64,000 nucleotides of DNA from Lutibacter citreus. GTDB lineage: Bacteria > Bacteroidota > Bacteroidia > Flavobacteriales > Flavobacteriaceae. The stretch covers positions 1 to 64,000 of the forward strand of contig NZ_QEIH01000007.1 in assembly GCF_003260195.1 (NCBI RefSeq), given 5' to 3'. How positions within the stretch are numbered: the first letter of the stretch is position 1; each line of letters begins with the position of its first letter. Shown in pieces: positions 54,607 through 63,862 of this stretch. The notes beneath the pieces are model-generated. The model saw nothing but the letters and a program-made list of their open reading frames with translations, did not search any database and was not told the DNA's origin. Made by a program: the position numbers and the translations under genes.

Positions 54607-54639
54607 TTTTGTGCAAATTTTGTGCAAATTTTGTGCAAA
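54607..54639. repeat. Three exact tandem copies of TTTTGTGCAAA
   Basis: Copies at 54607-54617, 54618-54628 and 54629-54639, with no spacer, 40 bp upstream of the integrase start. The same unit occurs at 3172-3193. Probably arm-type or regulatory sites of the integrase. Confidence 0.7.
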
Positions 54640-54678
54640 TTGGATTTTATTCATTTACTTTGTAATACAATTATTTTT

Positions 54679-55977
54679 ATGGATTTTAATACTTCAATTT
54701 ATTTAGACTCACGAAGAGCTGTAAAAGGATCTACTAATATTTTTCCAGTAAAGCTGAAAGTATATTCAAAACTAACAAAAAAGAAAAAACTTTATAGCAC
54801 CAATGTTTCATTAACTGAAATTCAATTCGGAAATATATTCAACCCTAAAAAAAGGCTCAATAAAAAAGATAAAGATATTCAGTTATATCTTAATGAGTTT
54901 GAAGAAAGAGCAAACAATGTTGCGAAAGACCTAACTCCTTTCACCTTCTTAACTTTTGAAAAGAAATTATTCAGAAATAAAACTGCTGGAATAAGTGTTT
55001 TATTTCATTACAAACAAAAAATAGCTTCATTAAGAAAAAACAATCAAATTGGAACTGCTAGTAATTATGACCTTAGTTTAAAATCTATAGGAACATTTGT
55101 TTTAAACAAAGTTGAATTTATTGATTTGCAACAAAAAGAGAAAGAAATAAATAAAGCTGTTAAAAACCTCACATTTTATGATATTAATGATCAATGGTTA
55201 AAGGATTATGAGAACTTTATGATTGTTGATAATTTAAAATCGACTACTACGGTATCTATGTATTTACGATGTCTAAGAACCATCTTCAATGATGCTATAA
55301 GCCAAAATGATATTAAACAAGATATCTATCCTTTTGGAATTAATAGGGGGAAATACCAAATACCTGTTTCTTCAAAAACTAAAAAGGCTCTAAAAAATGA
55401 AGAAATCTCACTTTTATTTAATTCTAAACCAAATACCAAGGAACAAGAAAAAGCAAAAGATTTTTGGTTTTTAAGTTATGCGTTATATGGAATGAATTTT
55501 AAAGATATTTTACTTTTAAAGAAAAAAAATATAATAGAGGAAAGTTTAGTGTATTACAGAGAAAAAACAAAAACTACGAAAAAAGGAAATCTAAGTGAAA
55601 TTTCTATTCATTTAAATGATTATGCCAAATCAATAATTAATAAATATGCTAAAAATATTGAGTCTGATGATAACTATATTTTTTCAATTCTTTTAGAAAG
55701 TGATGATGCTTATGAGCAAAAAAGAAAAATTAAAAATTTTGTCAGCTTTGTAAATCTTCATTTTAACAAATATGCTAAAAGTTTAGGTTTCAATTTTAAA
55801 ATCTCCACGTATTGGGCTCGACACTCCTTTGCTACATTATCAATTAGGAATGGTGTATCTATGGAATTTATTAGCGAAGCTTTAAACCATAGTAACCTAA
55901 GCGTTACAAAAAACTATTTTGCTGGATTTGAAGATGACACTAAAAAAGAATTTTCTAACAATTTAATGAATTTTTAA
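54679..55977 (+). CDS. Tyrosine recombinase of the right-hand element
   Basis: A 432-residue integrase from the ATG at 54679 (MDFNTSIYLDSRRA). An earlier in-frame ATG at 54622 would translate the tandem repeats and is less likely. The catalytic set is KTTKKGN (Lys), TYWARHSFA (Arg), ALNHSN (His) and nucleophile in VTKNYFAG. The first catalytic Arg position reads YGMNFKDILLL, with Asn, as is common in Bacteroidota integrases. It lies 185 bp from the tRNA-Arg fragment, its presumed target. The next gene starts directly at its stop. Confidence 0.9.
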   Translation: MDFNTSIYLDSRRAVKGSTNIFPVKLKVYSKLTKKKKLYSTNVSLTEIQFGNIFNPKKRLNKKDKDIQLYLNEFEERANNVAKDLTPFTFLTFEKKLFRNKTAGISVLFHYKQKIASLRKNNQIGTASNYDLSLKSIGTFVLNKVEFIDLQQKEKEINKAVKNLTFYDINDQWLKDYENFMIVDNLKSTTTVSMYLRCLRTIFNDAISQNDIKQDIYPFGINRGKYQIPVSSKTKKALKNEEISLLFNSKPNTKEQEKAKDFWFLSYALYGMNFKDILLLKKKNIIEESLVYYREKTKTTKKGNLSEISIHLNDYAKSIINKYAKNIESDDNYIFSILLESDDAYEQKRKIKNFVSFVNLHFNKYAKSLGFNFKISTYWARHSFATLSIRNGVSMEFISEALNHSNLSVTKNYFAGFEDDTKKEFSNNLMNF

Positions 55978-56886
55978 ATGACCAATAACTACTTGGATAC
56001 CTATAATAATACTTTCAACAGGGTTAAAAATATAGTTCTATATTACTTTATTAAAGAATTAAGATATCATTATAATGAGGAGCTATATATCACAGATGCA
56101 ATAGATAACTTTGAACTTAAATTATATAATACACACCGTAAAAATATTGATTTGTTAAATTCAGATTATTTAGATATTTACAAAGACTATCAAACTGGTA
56201 CATGTAAATATCGAAAAAATCATACAGAAAATTGTTTAAACAAGTATTTATTGGATCAATATAATCTCAAAAAAAAGCAATTGAAAATCGATTACATTGA
56301 TTTAATAAAAAAAATAGCAATCATTAAGTCTTTAGAAGAATATAAGTCCCTTATAGATACTAATAGCCACATTTATGAGACACTTGCGAAGAATAAAAGG
56401 TTTAACGAAATAGATTTTATCAAAATAAAGGATCATAAAGAATATTTAAAAATTCAGGATGAGCCTAAGGATTTCAACTTTATGCCTAAGCTTTCAAACA
56501 ATCTTGTGGATACAAAACTAGATTCACAAATATTAGATATTAAACAATCAGATATACAACTTGAAGTAGGGAAAATTAGTGAAGATGAAAAAATATTATT
56601 ACTGCATTTATTATTTGAGTCTTCAAAAAAAAATAAATCTGAAATACCATTGGCAGAGTTTCTAAGAATAATAACTATTACACAAGGTATTCAAGAATAT
56701 GAAATATTCTCTAAAAAACAAACTTCTAAAATAACATTGTATAATAAACTTTCAAAAGGTATTGACTATTACAATTTAAGTAGACAAAAAAAAATAGCCA
56801 AAATAGAATTACTACAGAAAAAAATTACATCATTAAATCTAAAAAAAACTAAAGAACTATTAACAATAATAAAAAATAATATATAA
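55978..56886 (+). CDS. Unknown protein coupled to the integrase (302 aa)
   Basis: A Lys/Ile/Asn-rich, largely helical protein. The start codon follows the integrase stop with no spacer, implying coupled expression. The C-terminal part (ISEDEKILLLHLLFESSKKNKSEIPLAEFLRII... TLYNKLSKGIDYY) recalls the C-terminal region of RteC proteins in length and pattern, but the conserved WTG motif is missing. It may be a distant RteC-like excision regulator; not certain. Confidence 0.6.
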   Translation: MTNNYLDTYNNTFNRVKNIVLYYFIKELRYHYNEELYITDAIDNFELKLYNTHRKNIDLLNSDYLDIYKDYQTGTCKYRKNHTENCLNKYLLDQYNLKKKQLKIDYIDLIKKIAIIKSLEEYKSLIDTNSHIYETLAKNKRFNEIDFIKIKDHKEYLKIQDEPKDFNFMPKLSNNLVDTKLDSQILDIKQSDIQLEVGKISEDEKILLLHLLFESSKKNKSEIPLAEFLRIITITQGIQEYEIFSKKQTSKITLYNKLSKGIDYYNLSRQKKIAKIELLQKKITSLNLKKTKELLTIIKNNI

Positions 56887-56969
56887 TAATAAACTATTTT
56901 ATCAACTTAAAATAGAACTTTTAATAAATCTACTTAACATAAGCCACTCATTTTCTTCACTTTAAAAAA

Positions 56970-56991
56970 CCTAGGTCGTACCTAGGTCATA
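56970..56991. promoter_or_regulatory. 11-bp tandem repeat with CCTAGG palindrome
   Basis: CCTAGGTCGTA then CCTAGGTCATA, followed by a partial third unit CCTACACA. It is 45 bp upstream of the HTH gene at 57037, so it is likely an operator bound by that protein or by the RHH protein after it. Confidence 0.5.
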
Positions 56992-57036
56992 CCTACACAC
57001 CACAATTTAACTTAAATATGTGCGGAAATTTGGGGT

Positions 57037-57375
57037 ATGATTAATACAATAAACAAACTCTCTGACGAAGGAATAAAAGTACTTTCAGAGAAAATTTTAG
57101 AAAACATTTTACCATACTTGGAGAATGGAAGTAGAAACAATTTCAAAGATTTTGAAATTGAAAGACCTATTAGCATTACTGAATTATCCAACTATTTAGG
57201 ATACGCCAAACAAACTATTTACGGAAAAGTTAATAGAAATGAAATACCATTTCATAAGAAAGATGGTAAACTTTATTTTTTATTAAGTGAAATTAAGCAA
57301 TGGTTAATAAGTAGTTCAAAGGTTAATACTCCATCTGAAAAATTAGACAAATTTCTATCAAAAAAATCAAAATAA
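57037..57375 (+). CDS. Excisionase-type helix-turn-helix protein
   Basis: A 112-residue protein: N-terminal helix, then a MerR-like winged helix (ISITELSNYLGYAKQTIYGKVNRNEIPFHKKDGKLYFLLSEIKQWL). First gene of the replication module of the right-hand element, 4 bp upstream of the RHH gene. Likely directs excision or regulates the module through the repeats at 56970. Confidence 0.85.
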   Translation: MINTINKLSDEGIKVLSEKILENILPYLENGSRNNFKDFEIERPISITELSNYLGYAKQTIYGKVNRNEIPFHKKDGKLYFLLSEIKQWLISSSKVNTPSEKLDKFLSKKSK

Positions 57376-57379
57376 AAGT

Positions 57380-58021
57380 ATGAAAAATAAAATTACCATT
57401 AGGATTCCAGATGATCTTAGAGATCAATTGGATGAAAAAGCACAAGCAGAGGGAATTTCAACTTCTGAATTAACACGAAGTATTTTAGAAGAATTTTGCA
57501 ATCCTAAAAATGATTATCAAGAAGAGGATATTGATGTCGATGATCAGGAACTAAATGAGATTAATGAAAATGAAATTGATTATGAAGAAGAATGTAATAC
57601 TGTCAAAAATGAATTGTATGAATTAGAGAATAAATATGAGTTATTAAAGACAGAAAATAAAAAATTAGAAGTGGTTTGTGAAGATCTAAAAAAAACGGAT
57701 GTTGTTTTTTCAGTAGATTTTTTAAAACTAGTCTGCTGGATTTACTATCAGCGATCAGCTTCAACAATCCAATTATCAAATGAACAATATATGAATTTCC
57801 AAGAAACAATTATTAATATTCATTCTAGTGAAAAGATAAATTCAAACTTAAAAAATGAATTTAAAAAAGTACTTGCTGACTTAATAAAAGTTCAACAGAA
57901 TATATTTTTAAAGTATAATCAATTGGATTTTTCAAAAGGAAATTTTCCAAATTTCAATTACTCAACATTAAACTATTTCATATTCAACAAGAATTGTGGA
58001 GTCAAAAATGTAACACTTTAA
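57380..58021 (+). CDS. Ribbon-helix-helix protein with coiled-coil extension
   Basis: A 213-residue protein. The first ~40 residues are a ribbon-helix-helix DNA-binding domain (ITIRIPDDLRDQLDEKAQAEGISTSELTRSIL). A very acidic linker (57-75) and a coiled coil (about 80-105) follow, then a helical C-terminal domain. It may act as a MobC-like or partition-type accessory protein, or as a repressor of the module. Eleven bp upstream of the DUF3987 gene. Confidence 0.75.
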   Translation: MKNKITIRIPDDLRDQLDEKAQAEGISTSELTRSILEEFCNPKNDYQEEDIDVDDQELNEINENEIDYEEECNTVKNELYELENKYELLKTENKKLEVVCEDLKKTDVVFSVDFLKLVCWIYYQRSASTIQLSNEQYMNFQETIINIHSSEKINSNLKNEFKKVLADLIKVQQNIFLKYNQLDFSKGNFPNFNYSTLNYFIFNKNCGVKNVTL

Positions 58022-58032
58022 TCTGAATTACG

Positions 58033-59361
58033 ATGATACAGTCAATTAAAGAGGTCAAAGATAAATTAGATGATTTATCACAAGACAGAAGGGGTAAATC
58101 TATTGAAATGTTAAACCAAATTCTGAAACAACTTCCAAAGGAATACTCTGAATTAATAAATCAGGCTTTTATATATAAAAGAATACCTAAAGAATATTTA
58201 TTAAGCTCAATATTGTTCACAATTTCTACAGCAACTGGACTGACTTTTTATATAAAAGCGTTAGGCTATAAAAATTCTGCAAATCTCTACTTTACTATAG
58301 TTGGAAGTAGAGGGGATACAAAATCAGAAAGCTTAAAACTTGCAACTATTCCATTAAAAGAGTCGGATGATAAATCTTACGATGATTACTGTTCTGAAAT
58401 AAAAAATTATAATTCAGAAGCTGAGGAGGAACCAATTAGGAAACAATTATTGATTCAAAATTCAACAATTGAAGCTGTGCATAAAATTCATTCAGAAAAC
58501 CCAAATTCTATCGGAATCTTTATCGATGAAATTTACACTCTGATAGAAAAAATGGGAAACCCAAACAGCAGAGATGGATTAGAATGGAGAGATTTTTTAC
58601 TTTCAGGTTATACAAATGGTCATGTGGATATCTCAAGAAAAACAACTAAAAGTTTTAGAATTAAAGAAACTAGTCCATCTTTATTAGGGGGAATACAAAG
58701 TGAATTTGTTACAAAATTTATTACTAATGGTAATTTAGAAAGCGGATTTTTTGATCGTCAATTATTTACTCCTAAACTTACAAGCAATAATAAATTAAGT
58801 AGGGGGCAAATATCTTCAGAAGTGATAAGCAATTACACTAAGTTAGTTCTTAACATTCTAGCTTATAAGAAGGAAAGTGAAAACACCAATCAAGAAAAGA
58901 AACAGTTTAAAATAAATCTTACTAAAGCTGCGGACGAAAAATTGTTTAACTATACACAAGAATTAATAGATAAAAAAGAAATTTCGAAACCTATTATTCA
59001 GGGATATTTAGCCAAAATGCAAATATCCATTCATAAGTTTTGCTTACTTGTTCATATGATGAAAATATCATTCAATATGGATTACACTAAAGTTTTAGAT
59101 GAAAATACAGTTGATTTAGCCATTTTGTTAAATGAGTTTTATTTTAACAATTTCAAAATAATTATTAATGAAAATTTGAAAATTATTAAACAAGAACCAA
59201 CACTTGATAATGTTGTTCAATTGGCAAAGAAAAATGGAGCCAGTCAAAAAGCTGTTTCAGAAATTATGGGGTGTAATAAAAGTACCGTTTCTAAATGTTG
59301 GAATAAGGGTAAAAACAACAAGCAACTGGAAACTTCAAACACACTCAACAATACAGGATAA
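58033..59361 (+). CDS. DUF3987 primase-helicase-like protein
   Basis: A 442-residue DUF3987 protein. The P-loop region reads YFTIVGSRGDTKSES, and a Walker B-like segment GIFIDEIYTLIEKMG follows. The C terminus has a helix-turn-helix (AKKNGASQKAVSEIMGCNKSTVSKCW). DUF3987 proteins are helicase-like replication proteins of Bacteroidota mobile elements and prophage satellites, usually paired with a toprim primase, as here. Confidence 0.85.
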   Translation: MIQSIKEVKDKLDDLSQDRRGKSIEMLNQILKQLPKEYSELINQAFIYKRIPKEYLLSSILFTISTATGLTFYIKALGYKNSANLYFTIVGSRGDTKSESLKLATIPLKESDDKSYDDYCSEIKNYNSEAEEEPIRKQLLIQNSTIEAVHKIHSENPNSIGIFIDEIYTLIEKMGNPNSRDGLEWRDFLLSGYTNGHVDISRKTTKSFRIKETSPSLLGGIQSEFVTKFITNGNLESGFFDRQLFTPKLTSNNKLSRGQISSEVISNYTKLVLNILAYKKESENTNQEKKQFKINLTKAADEKLFNYTQELIDKKEISKPIIQGYLAKMQISIHKFCLLVHMMKISFNMDYTKVLDENTVDLAILLNEFYFNNFKIIINENLKIIKQEPTLDNVVQLAKKNGASQKAVSEIMGCNKSTVSKCWNKGKNNKQLETSNTLNNTG

Positions 59362-59424
59362 AGTACTTAAATATAAAGACTTATACATAATTATCAATAA
59401 ATTAAAAGTTTCCAGTTTCCAGTT

Positions 59425-60405
59425 GTGAAAAATAAATTAAGTAAAATAGAGCTGAAATTAGAGTTTAATCCAAAAAGGAACTATCAATTAGTTACACCTT
59501 GTTGTCATAAATCGAATAAGGATGGTAAATTTTCCAATTACAAACATTTACCAGAAAAATATGGTTATTGCCATTCTTGTGGTAAATCAACCTTACCCCC
59601 CACTCGCTATAATGATGAAAATGGATTGCAATATGAATGGAATATTACAAATAATTGTTTTGAACCTGTTGTCTTACAGATGTACTCCCAAAATGTACTA
59701 CAAATGGCTGACCAAGCAGTCGGTCACTGTAAGACAGCTAAAAATTTTGTTGCAATTGAGCCTAAATACATACCAAAAGCCCTAATTTTAAGGTATAAAG
59801 ACCATAAACCAGAAAATAACTTGTTGCAATACATTCGTCTTACGTATGGCAATAAAAACACGGAATTAGTTAAAAAGTTGTATTACATAGGTTCGAGTAA
59901 AGATGGTGGAACTGTTTTTTGGAATATCAACAAAAATCAAAAAGCACAAAAAGCAAAGGTTTCATATTATACAAAAAAAGGAAAACGAACTAACAAATTT
60001 AAAGTCCCCTTTAAAAATAGTGATGGTTATTACAGTTGCCTTTTTGGAGAGCATTTAATCAATTTACCTGAAAATAAAAATAAAACGATAATTCTGGCTG
60101 AAAGTGAAAAAACAGCAATTATTTGTGCTCTATATATTCCAGAATATACCTGGTTGTCTTACGGAGGTATAAATGGGTTAACCAGAGACAAATTAAATGT
60201 ATTAATTGGTCGAAAAATAATACTGGTGCCAGACCTTAGTGAAAATGCAGTAACTATAATGAATAAAAAACTACCTTTTTTAAAAGAACTGGGGATTGAT
60301 GCAAAAGTTTGGGATATGACCAATGGGAAAACTGATGACCAGTTAAAAAATGAAGGCTGGTATAATTGTGATCTAGAAGATATATTAAGAGGTTTTTCTA
60401 AATGA
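59425..60405 (+). CDS. Toprim-type primase-like protein with zinc ribbon
   Basis: A 326-residue protein starting at a GTG. A zinc ribbon (TPCCHKSN... YGYCHSCGKS, about 25-50) is followed by a toprim-like core: TIILAESEKTAIICALY carries the catalytic Glu and KIILVPDLSENA the metal Asp (DxS in place of DxD). DUF6371-like. It would prime replication of the element with the DUF3987 helicase. A 211-bp gap separates it from the restriction genes. Confidence 0.8.
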   Translation: MKNKLSKIELKLEFNPKRNYQLVTPCCHKSNKDGKFSNYKHLPEKYGYCHSCGKSTLPPTRYNDENGLQYEWNITNNCFEPVVLQMYSQNVLQMADQAVGHCKTAKNFVAIEPKYIPKALILRYKDHKPENNLLQYIRLTYGNKNTELVKKLYYIGSSKDGGTVFWNINKNQKAQKAKVSYYTKKGKRTNKFKVPFKNSDGYYSCLFGEHLINLPENKNKTIILAESEKTAIICALYIPEYTWLSYGGINGLTRDKLNVLIGRKIILVPDLSENAVTIMNKKLPFLKELGIDAKVWDMTNGKTDDQLKNEGWYNCDLEDILRGFSK

Positions 60406-60585
60406 TCACTATAAATTTTCATTTTTTACGCTTCAAACCTTCAAATATCTTTGGGTCATTAGTTCGTAAATACAACAATATTTTGTAATCCTTTAATTTA
60501 GTTTTGATATTTTCAATTGCATTTTGTTACTGTATCTAAATATAAAATCTACTAACTAGAGGGAAAAAGTATCACTTTAATTAAT

Positions 60586-60593
60586 TATATTTG
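60586..60593 (+). promoter_or_regulatory. Bacteroidota-type -7 box upstream of hsdR
   Basis: TATATTTG matches the TAnnTTTG -7 consensus and lies 23 bp before the hsdR ATG. No good -33 TTTG is visible at the usual distance, so this is tentative. Confidence 0.35.
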
Positions 60594-60616
60594 GTTTTCA
60601 TTAATTGCTATAAATA

Positions 60617-63600
60617 ATGAGCACCTCAAAATTTAACTTTTTAAAAGATAATTACCCTGAATTATTTACAATTTCGGAGTTAGCAGAAAAACTAATTTAT
60701 ATAGATCCTAGTTCTTCATTAACAAAATCAAGATTACTTTCTGAGAAATTAAGTTTATTGATCTGGAAATTTGAAGATTTAGATTTTTTTGATGGCAATC
60801 AAATTGAACGTATTAATCAGTTGTCGTATAGAAATTGTATTCCAGAAATAATCAAGGATATATTGCATGTAATTAGAAAGTCTGGTAACAAGGCAAGTCA
60901 TGATGGAAATGGATCATATTCTGAAGCCTTATTTGTTTTAAAAAAATGTTTTCAATTAACAAGGTGGTTTTATGAAACCTATGAGAATGATTATTTAGAG
61001 CAAGATAAATATGAACTACCAGAAAATGCTGAGCAAAATAATATTGATGAGCTTAATGCTGAATTAAGTCGCTTATCAATAGAGGTTATTGATTATCAGA
61101 AAAAAATAGCTTCACTAAATGTATCTCCTCAAATAATTGAAGAACGTAAAAAACGATCTGTAAAAAGTGCAAACAATATTGAGAAAAGCGAAGCTGAAAC
61201 AAGGGAGATTATTGATGAAAAATTGAGATTAGCTGGCTGGGAATGTGATACAACAGAATTAAACTATAAATCAAAAAAAACATTGCCTGAAAAAGGTAGA
61301 AATATAGCTATTGCAGAATGGCCTTGTCAAAAAAAATGGGCAGACTACGCATTGTTCGTTGGTACTGAATTATATGGAGTAGTAGAAGCAAAAAAATATG
61401 CGAGTGATATTTCAACAGATTTACGGCAATCAAAAATTTATGCAGAGTTAGTTACTCCAAATGATAATTATAAGATATTAAATAAATGGAGAACATATAA
61501 TGTGCCTTTTCTTTTTTCAACCAACGGACGACCTTATTTAGAGCAATTAAAAACAAAAAGTGGTATTTGGTTTTTAGATGTTAGAAAAGAGTTAAATAGA
61601 GCTGATGCTTTAAGAGGATGGTTTTCTCCACAAGGCCTAGTTGATTTATATGAGCGTGATGTTGAAAATGCAAATAAAAGATTACTTGAAAGTGATTATG
61701 ATTATTTAAAAAGTGACAGGGGTTTAAGTTTACGTTACTATCAAATTGATGCTATTAAAGCTGTTGAAAATAAATTAACTACACAGCCTTATGATAAGCG
61801 TTCATTATTGGTAATGGCTACTGGAACCGGAAAAACAAGAACTGTAATTGGTTTAGCTTATCGTTTTATAAGGTCAAATCGTTTTAAACGAATTTTATTT
61901 CTAACTGATAGGCGATTATTAGCCATACAAGCCATTGGAAATTTCACAGATAATAAAATTGAAGGTATTAATTCATTTGCAAATGTTTATCAAATGGAAG
62001 GTTTAAAAATTGCTTCTCCTGAAGACACAACACGTGTTCATTTTGCAACTGTACAGAGTATGGTGAAACGTTTGTTTTATTCAGAAAATGACATACTACC
62101 TATTGATACTTATGATTGTATTATTATTGACGAGGCACATAGAGGTTATAATTTAGATAAGGAAATTGATGAAGGAGATTTATCGTTTAAAGATGAAAAC
62201 GATTATGTAGGACAATACAAACGAGTTATTGAGTATTTCAATGCTTATATTATTGGATTAACGGCCACACCTGCCCTTCACACTACTGAAATTTTTGGAA
62301 ATGCTGTTCATAATTATTCTTATAGAGAAGCTGTAATTGATGGTTTTCTTTGTGATCACGAACCACCATACCTTTTAAAAACAAAGTTAAGTGAAAATGG
62401 CATTTTGTGGCAAAAAGGGGAAAGACCTAAAGTATTTATAGCTGAAACAAATACTATTGAAGAGCTAGCTGCATTAGAAGATGAATTGCTTATTGAAATT
62501 GAACAGTTTAATAAAATGGTTATTACGGAGCCATTTAATAGAGCTGTCATAAAACAACTAGTACAGAAATTAGATCCGGATAGTGATGAAAAAACGTTAA
62601 TTTTTGCTGTAAGAAATTCTCACGCGGATTTAATTGTAAAATTATTATATGAAGAATTTTCGGCTATTGGAGTTGATTTACCAACGGGAGTTATTGAAAA
62701 AATAACTGGAAAGGTTTACGATCCAGAAGGTTTAACCAAACGTTTTAAAAACGAAAAGTATCCTAACATTGTTGTTACAGTTGATTTATTATCAACTGGA
62801 ATTGATGTTCCTGAAATAACAAATATTGCATTTATTAGAAGAGTACGTTCCAGAATTTTATTTGAACAAATGATTGGGCGTGCTACTCGTTTATGTCCAG
62901 AAATTGACAAACAATATTTTAGAATTTATGATGCCGTACGTGTTTATGAAGCCTTAGAAGGATACACTCAAATGAAAACAGTCTCAAATCCTTCTATTTC
63001 ATTTTCCAAATTAGTAGAGGAATTAGATTATATTGAGGATCCGGATCGTGCTAAAAAACAAATTCAACAAATTATTGCAAAATTACAACGTAAAAAGAAG
63101 TCTATAGTTCACGATAATTTAGAACAATTTATTTATTTGTCTAAAGGTGATACTCCTGAAGATTTAATTGAAGTATTAAAAACTATTGAAGGAGACAAAG
63201 CAAAAGAAATTTTAGGTGGTTTTAGTAATTTATGGCAATTTTTAGATGAAAAAATTTATCAACCTAAATATCAGTTACTTTCTGAACATGAAGATGAAAT
63301 AATTGCAGTGGAACGTGGTTATGGTAAATCAGTAAAACCAGAAGATTATATTGAAGCGTTTAAAAAATTCATTCAGGAGAATAGAAATAAAATAGCTGCT
63401 CTTAATATTGTTTGTTCAAAACCTTCTGAATTGGACAGAGCATCTTTAAAAGATTTGAAACTGCTACTAGAGCAAGAAAAATTCAATGCAATGTCCTTAA
63501 ATACAGCTTGGAAAACTACTAAAAATGAGGATATTGCAGCTGATATTATTTCTTTTATAAGAACAATGGCCTTGGACACTCCTTTGGTCAATCATGAACA

Positions 63601-63835
63601 AAGAATTAAGAATGCTGTTGAAAAAATAAAACAGTTAAAACCTTGGAATAAAATTCAATTAAAATGGATTGAACGTTTTGAGGCTCAATTATTAAAAGAA
63701 ACTGTTTTAAATTTAGAAGACTTAAACAAAAAACCTTTTATAAATGATGGTGGTTTTAAACGATTAAATAAGATATTTGACAATGATTTGGAAAACCTTA
63801 TTGTAGATTTGAACCAAAATTTATACACTGCTTAA
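60617..63835 (+). CDS. hsdR: Type I restriction enzyme, R subunit
   Basis: A 1072-residue HsdR. Order: DUF4145-like helical domain (about 20-125), coiled segment, PD-(D/E)xK nuclease with D243, E257 and K259 (WADYALFVGTELYGVVEAKK), DEAD-type translocase with ATGTGKT (401-407) and CIIIDEAHRGYN, then a helicase C lobe ending FEQMIGRATRLCP. It cuts DNA away from unmethylated sites together with HsdM and HsdS. Cargo of the right-hand element; hsdM follows after 27 bp. Confidence 0.95.
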   Translation: MSTSKFNFLKDNYPELFTISELAEKLIYIDPSSSLTKSRLLSEKLSLLIWKFEDLDFFDGNQIERINQLSYRNCIPEIIKDILHVIRKSGNKASHDGNGSYSEALFVLKKCFQLTRWFYETYENDYLEQDKYELPENAEQNNIDELNAELSRLSIEVIDYQKKIASLNVSPQIIEERKKRSVKSANNIEKSEAETREIIDEKLRLAGWECDTTELNYKSKKTLPEKGRNIAIAEWPCQKKWADYALFVGTELYGVVEAKKYASDISTDLRQSKIYAELVTPNDNYKILNKWRTYNVPFLFSTNGRPYLEQLKTKSGIWFLDVRKELNRADALRGWFSPQGLVDLYERDVENANKRLLESDYDYLKSDRGLSLRYYQIDAIKAVENKLTTQPYDKRSLLVMATGTGKTRTVIGLAYRFIRSNRFKRILFLTDRRLLAIQAIGNFTDNKIEGINSFANVYQMEGLKIASPEDTTRVHFATVQSMVKRLFYSENDILPIDTYDCIIIDEAHRGYNLDKEIDEGDLSFKDENDYVGQYKRVIEYFNAYIIGLTATPALHTTEIFGNAVHNYSYREAVIDGFLCDHEPPYLLKTKLSENGILWQKGERPKVFIAETNTIEELAALEDELLIEIEQFNKMVITEPFNRAVIKQLVQKLDPDSDEKTLIFAVRNSHADLIVKLLYEEFSAIGVDLPTGVIEKITGKVYDPEGLTKRFKNEKYPNIVVTVDLLSTGIDVPEITNIAFIRRVRSRILFEQMIGRATRLCPEIDKQYFRIYDAVRVYEALEGYTQMKTVSNPSISFSKLVEELDYIEDPDRAKKQIQQIIAKLQRKKKSIVHDNLEQFIYLSKGDTPEDLIEVLKTIEGDKAKEILGGFSNLWQFLDEKIYQPKYQLLSEHEDEIIAVERGYGKSVKPEDYIEAFKKFIQENRNKIAALNIVCSKPSELDRASLKDLKLLLEQEKFNAMSLNTAWKTTKNEDIAADIISFIRTMALDTPLVNHEQRIKNAVEKIKQLKPWNKIQLKWIERFEAQLLKETVLNLEDLNKKPFINDGGFKRLNKIFDNDLENLIVDLNQNLYTA

Positions 63836-63862
63836 ATTAATTTAAAAAACAAAAAAATATAG

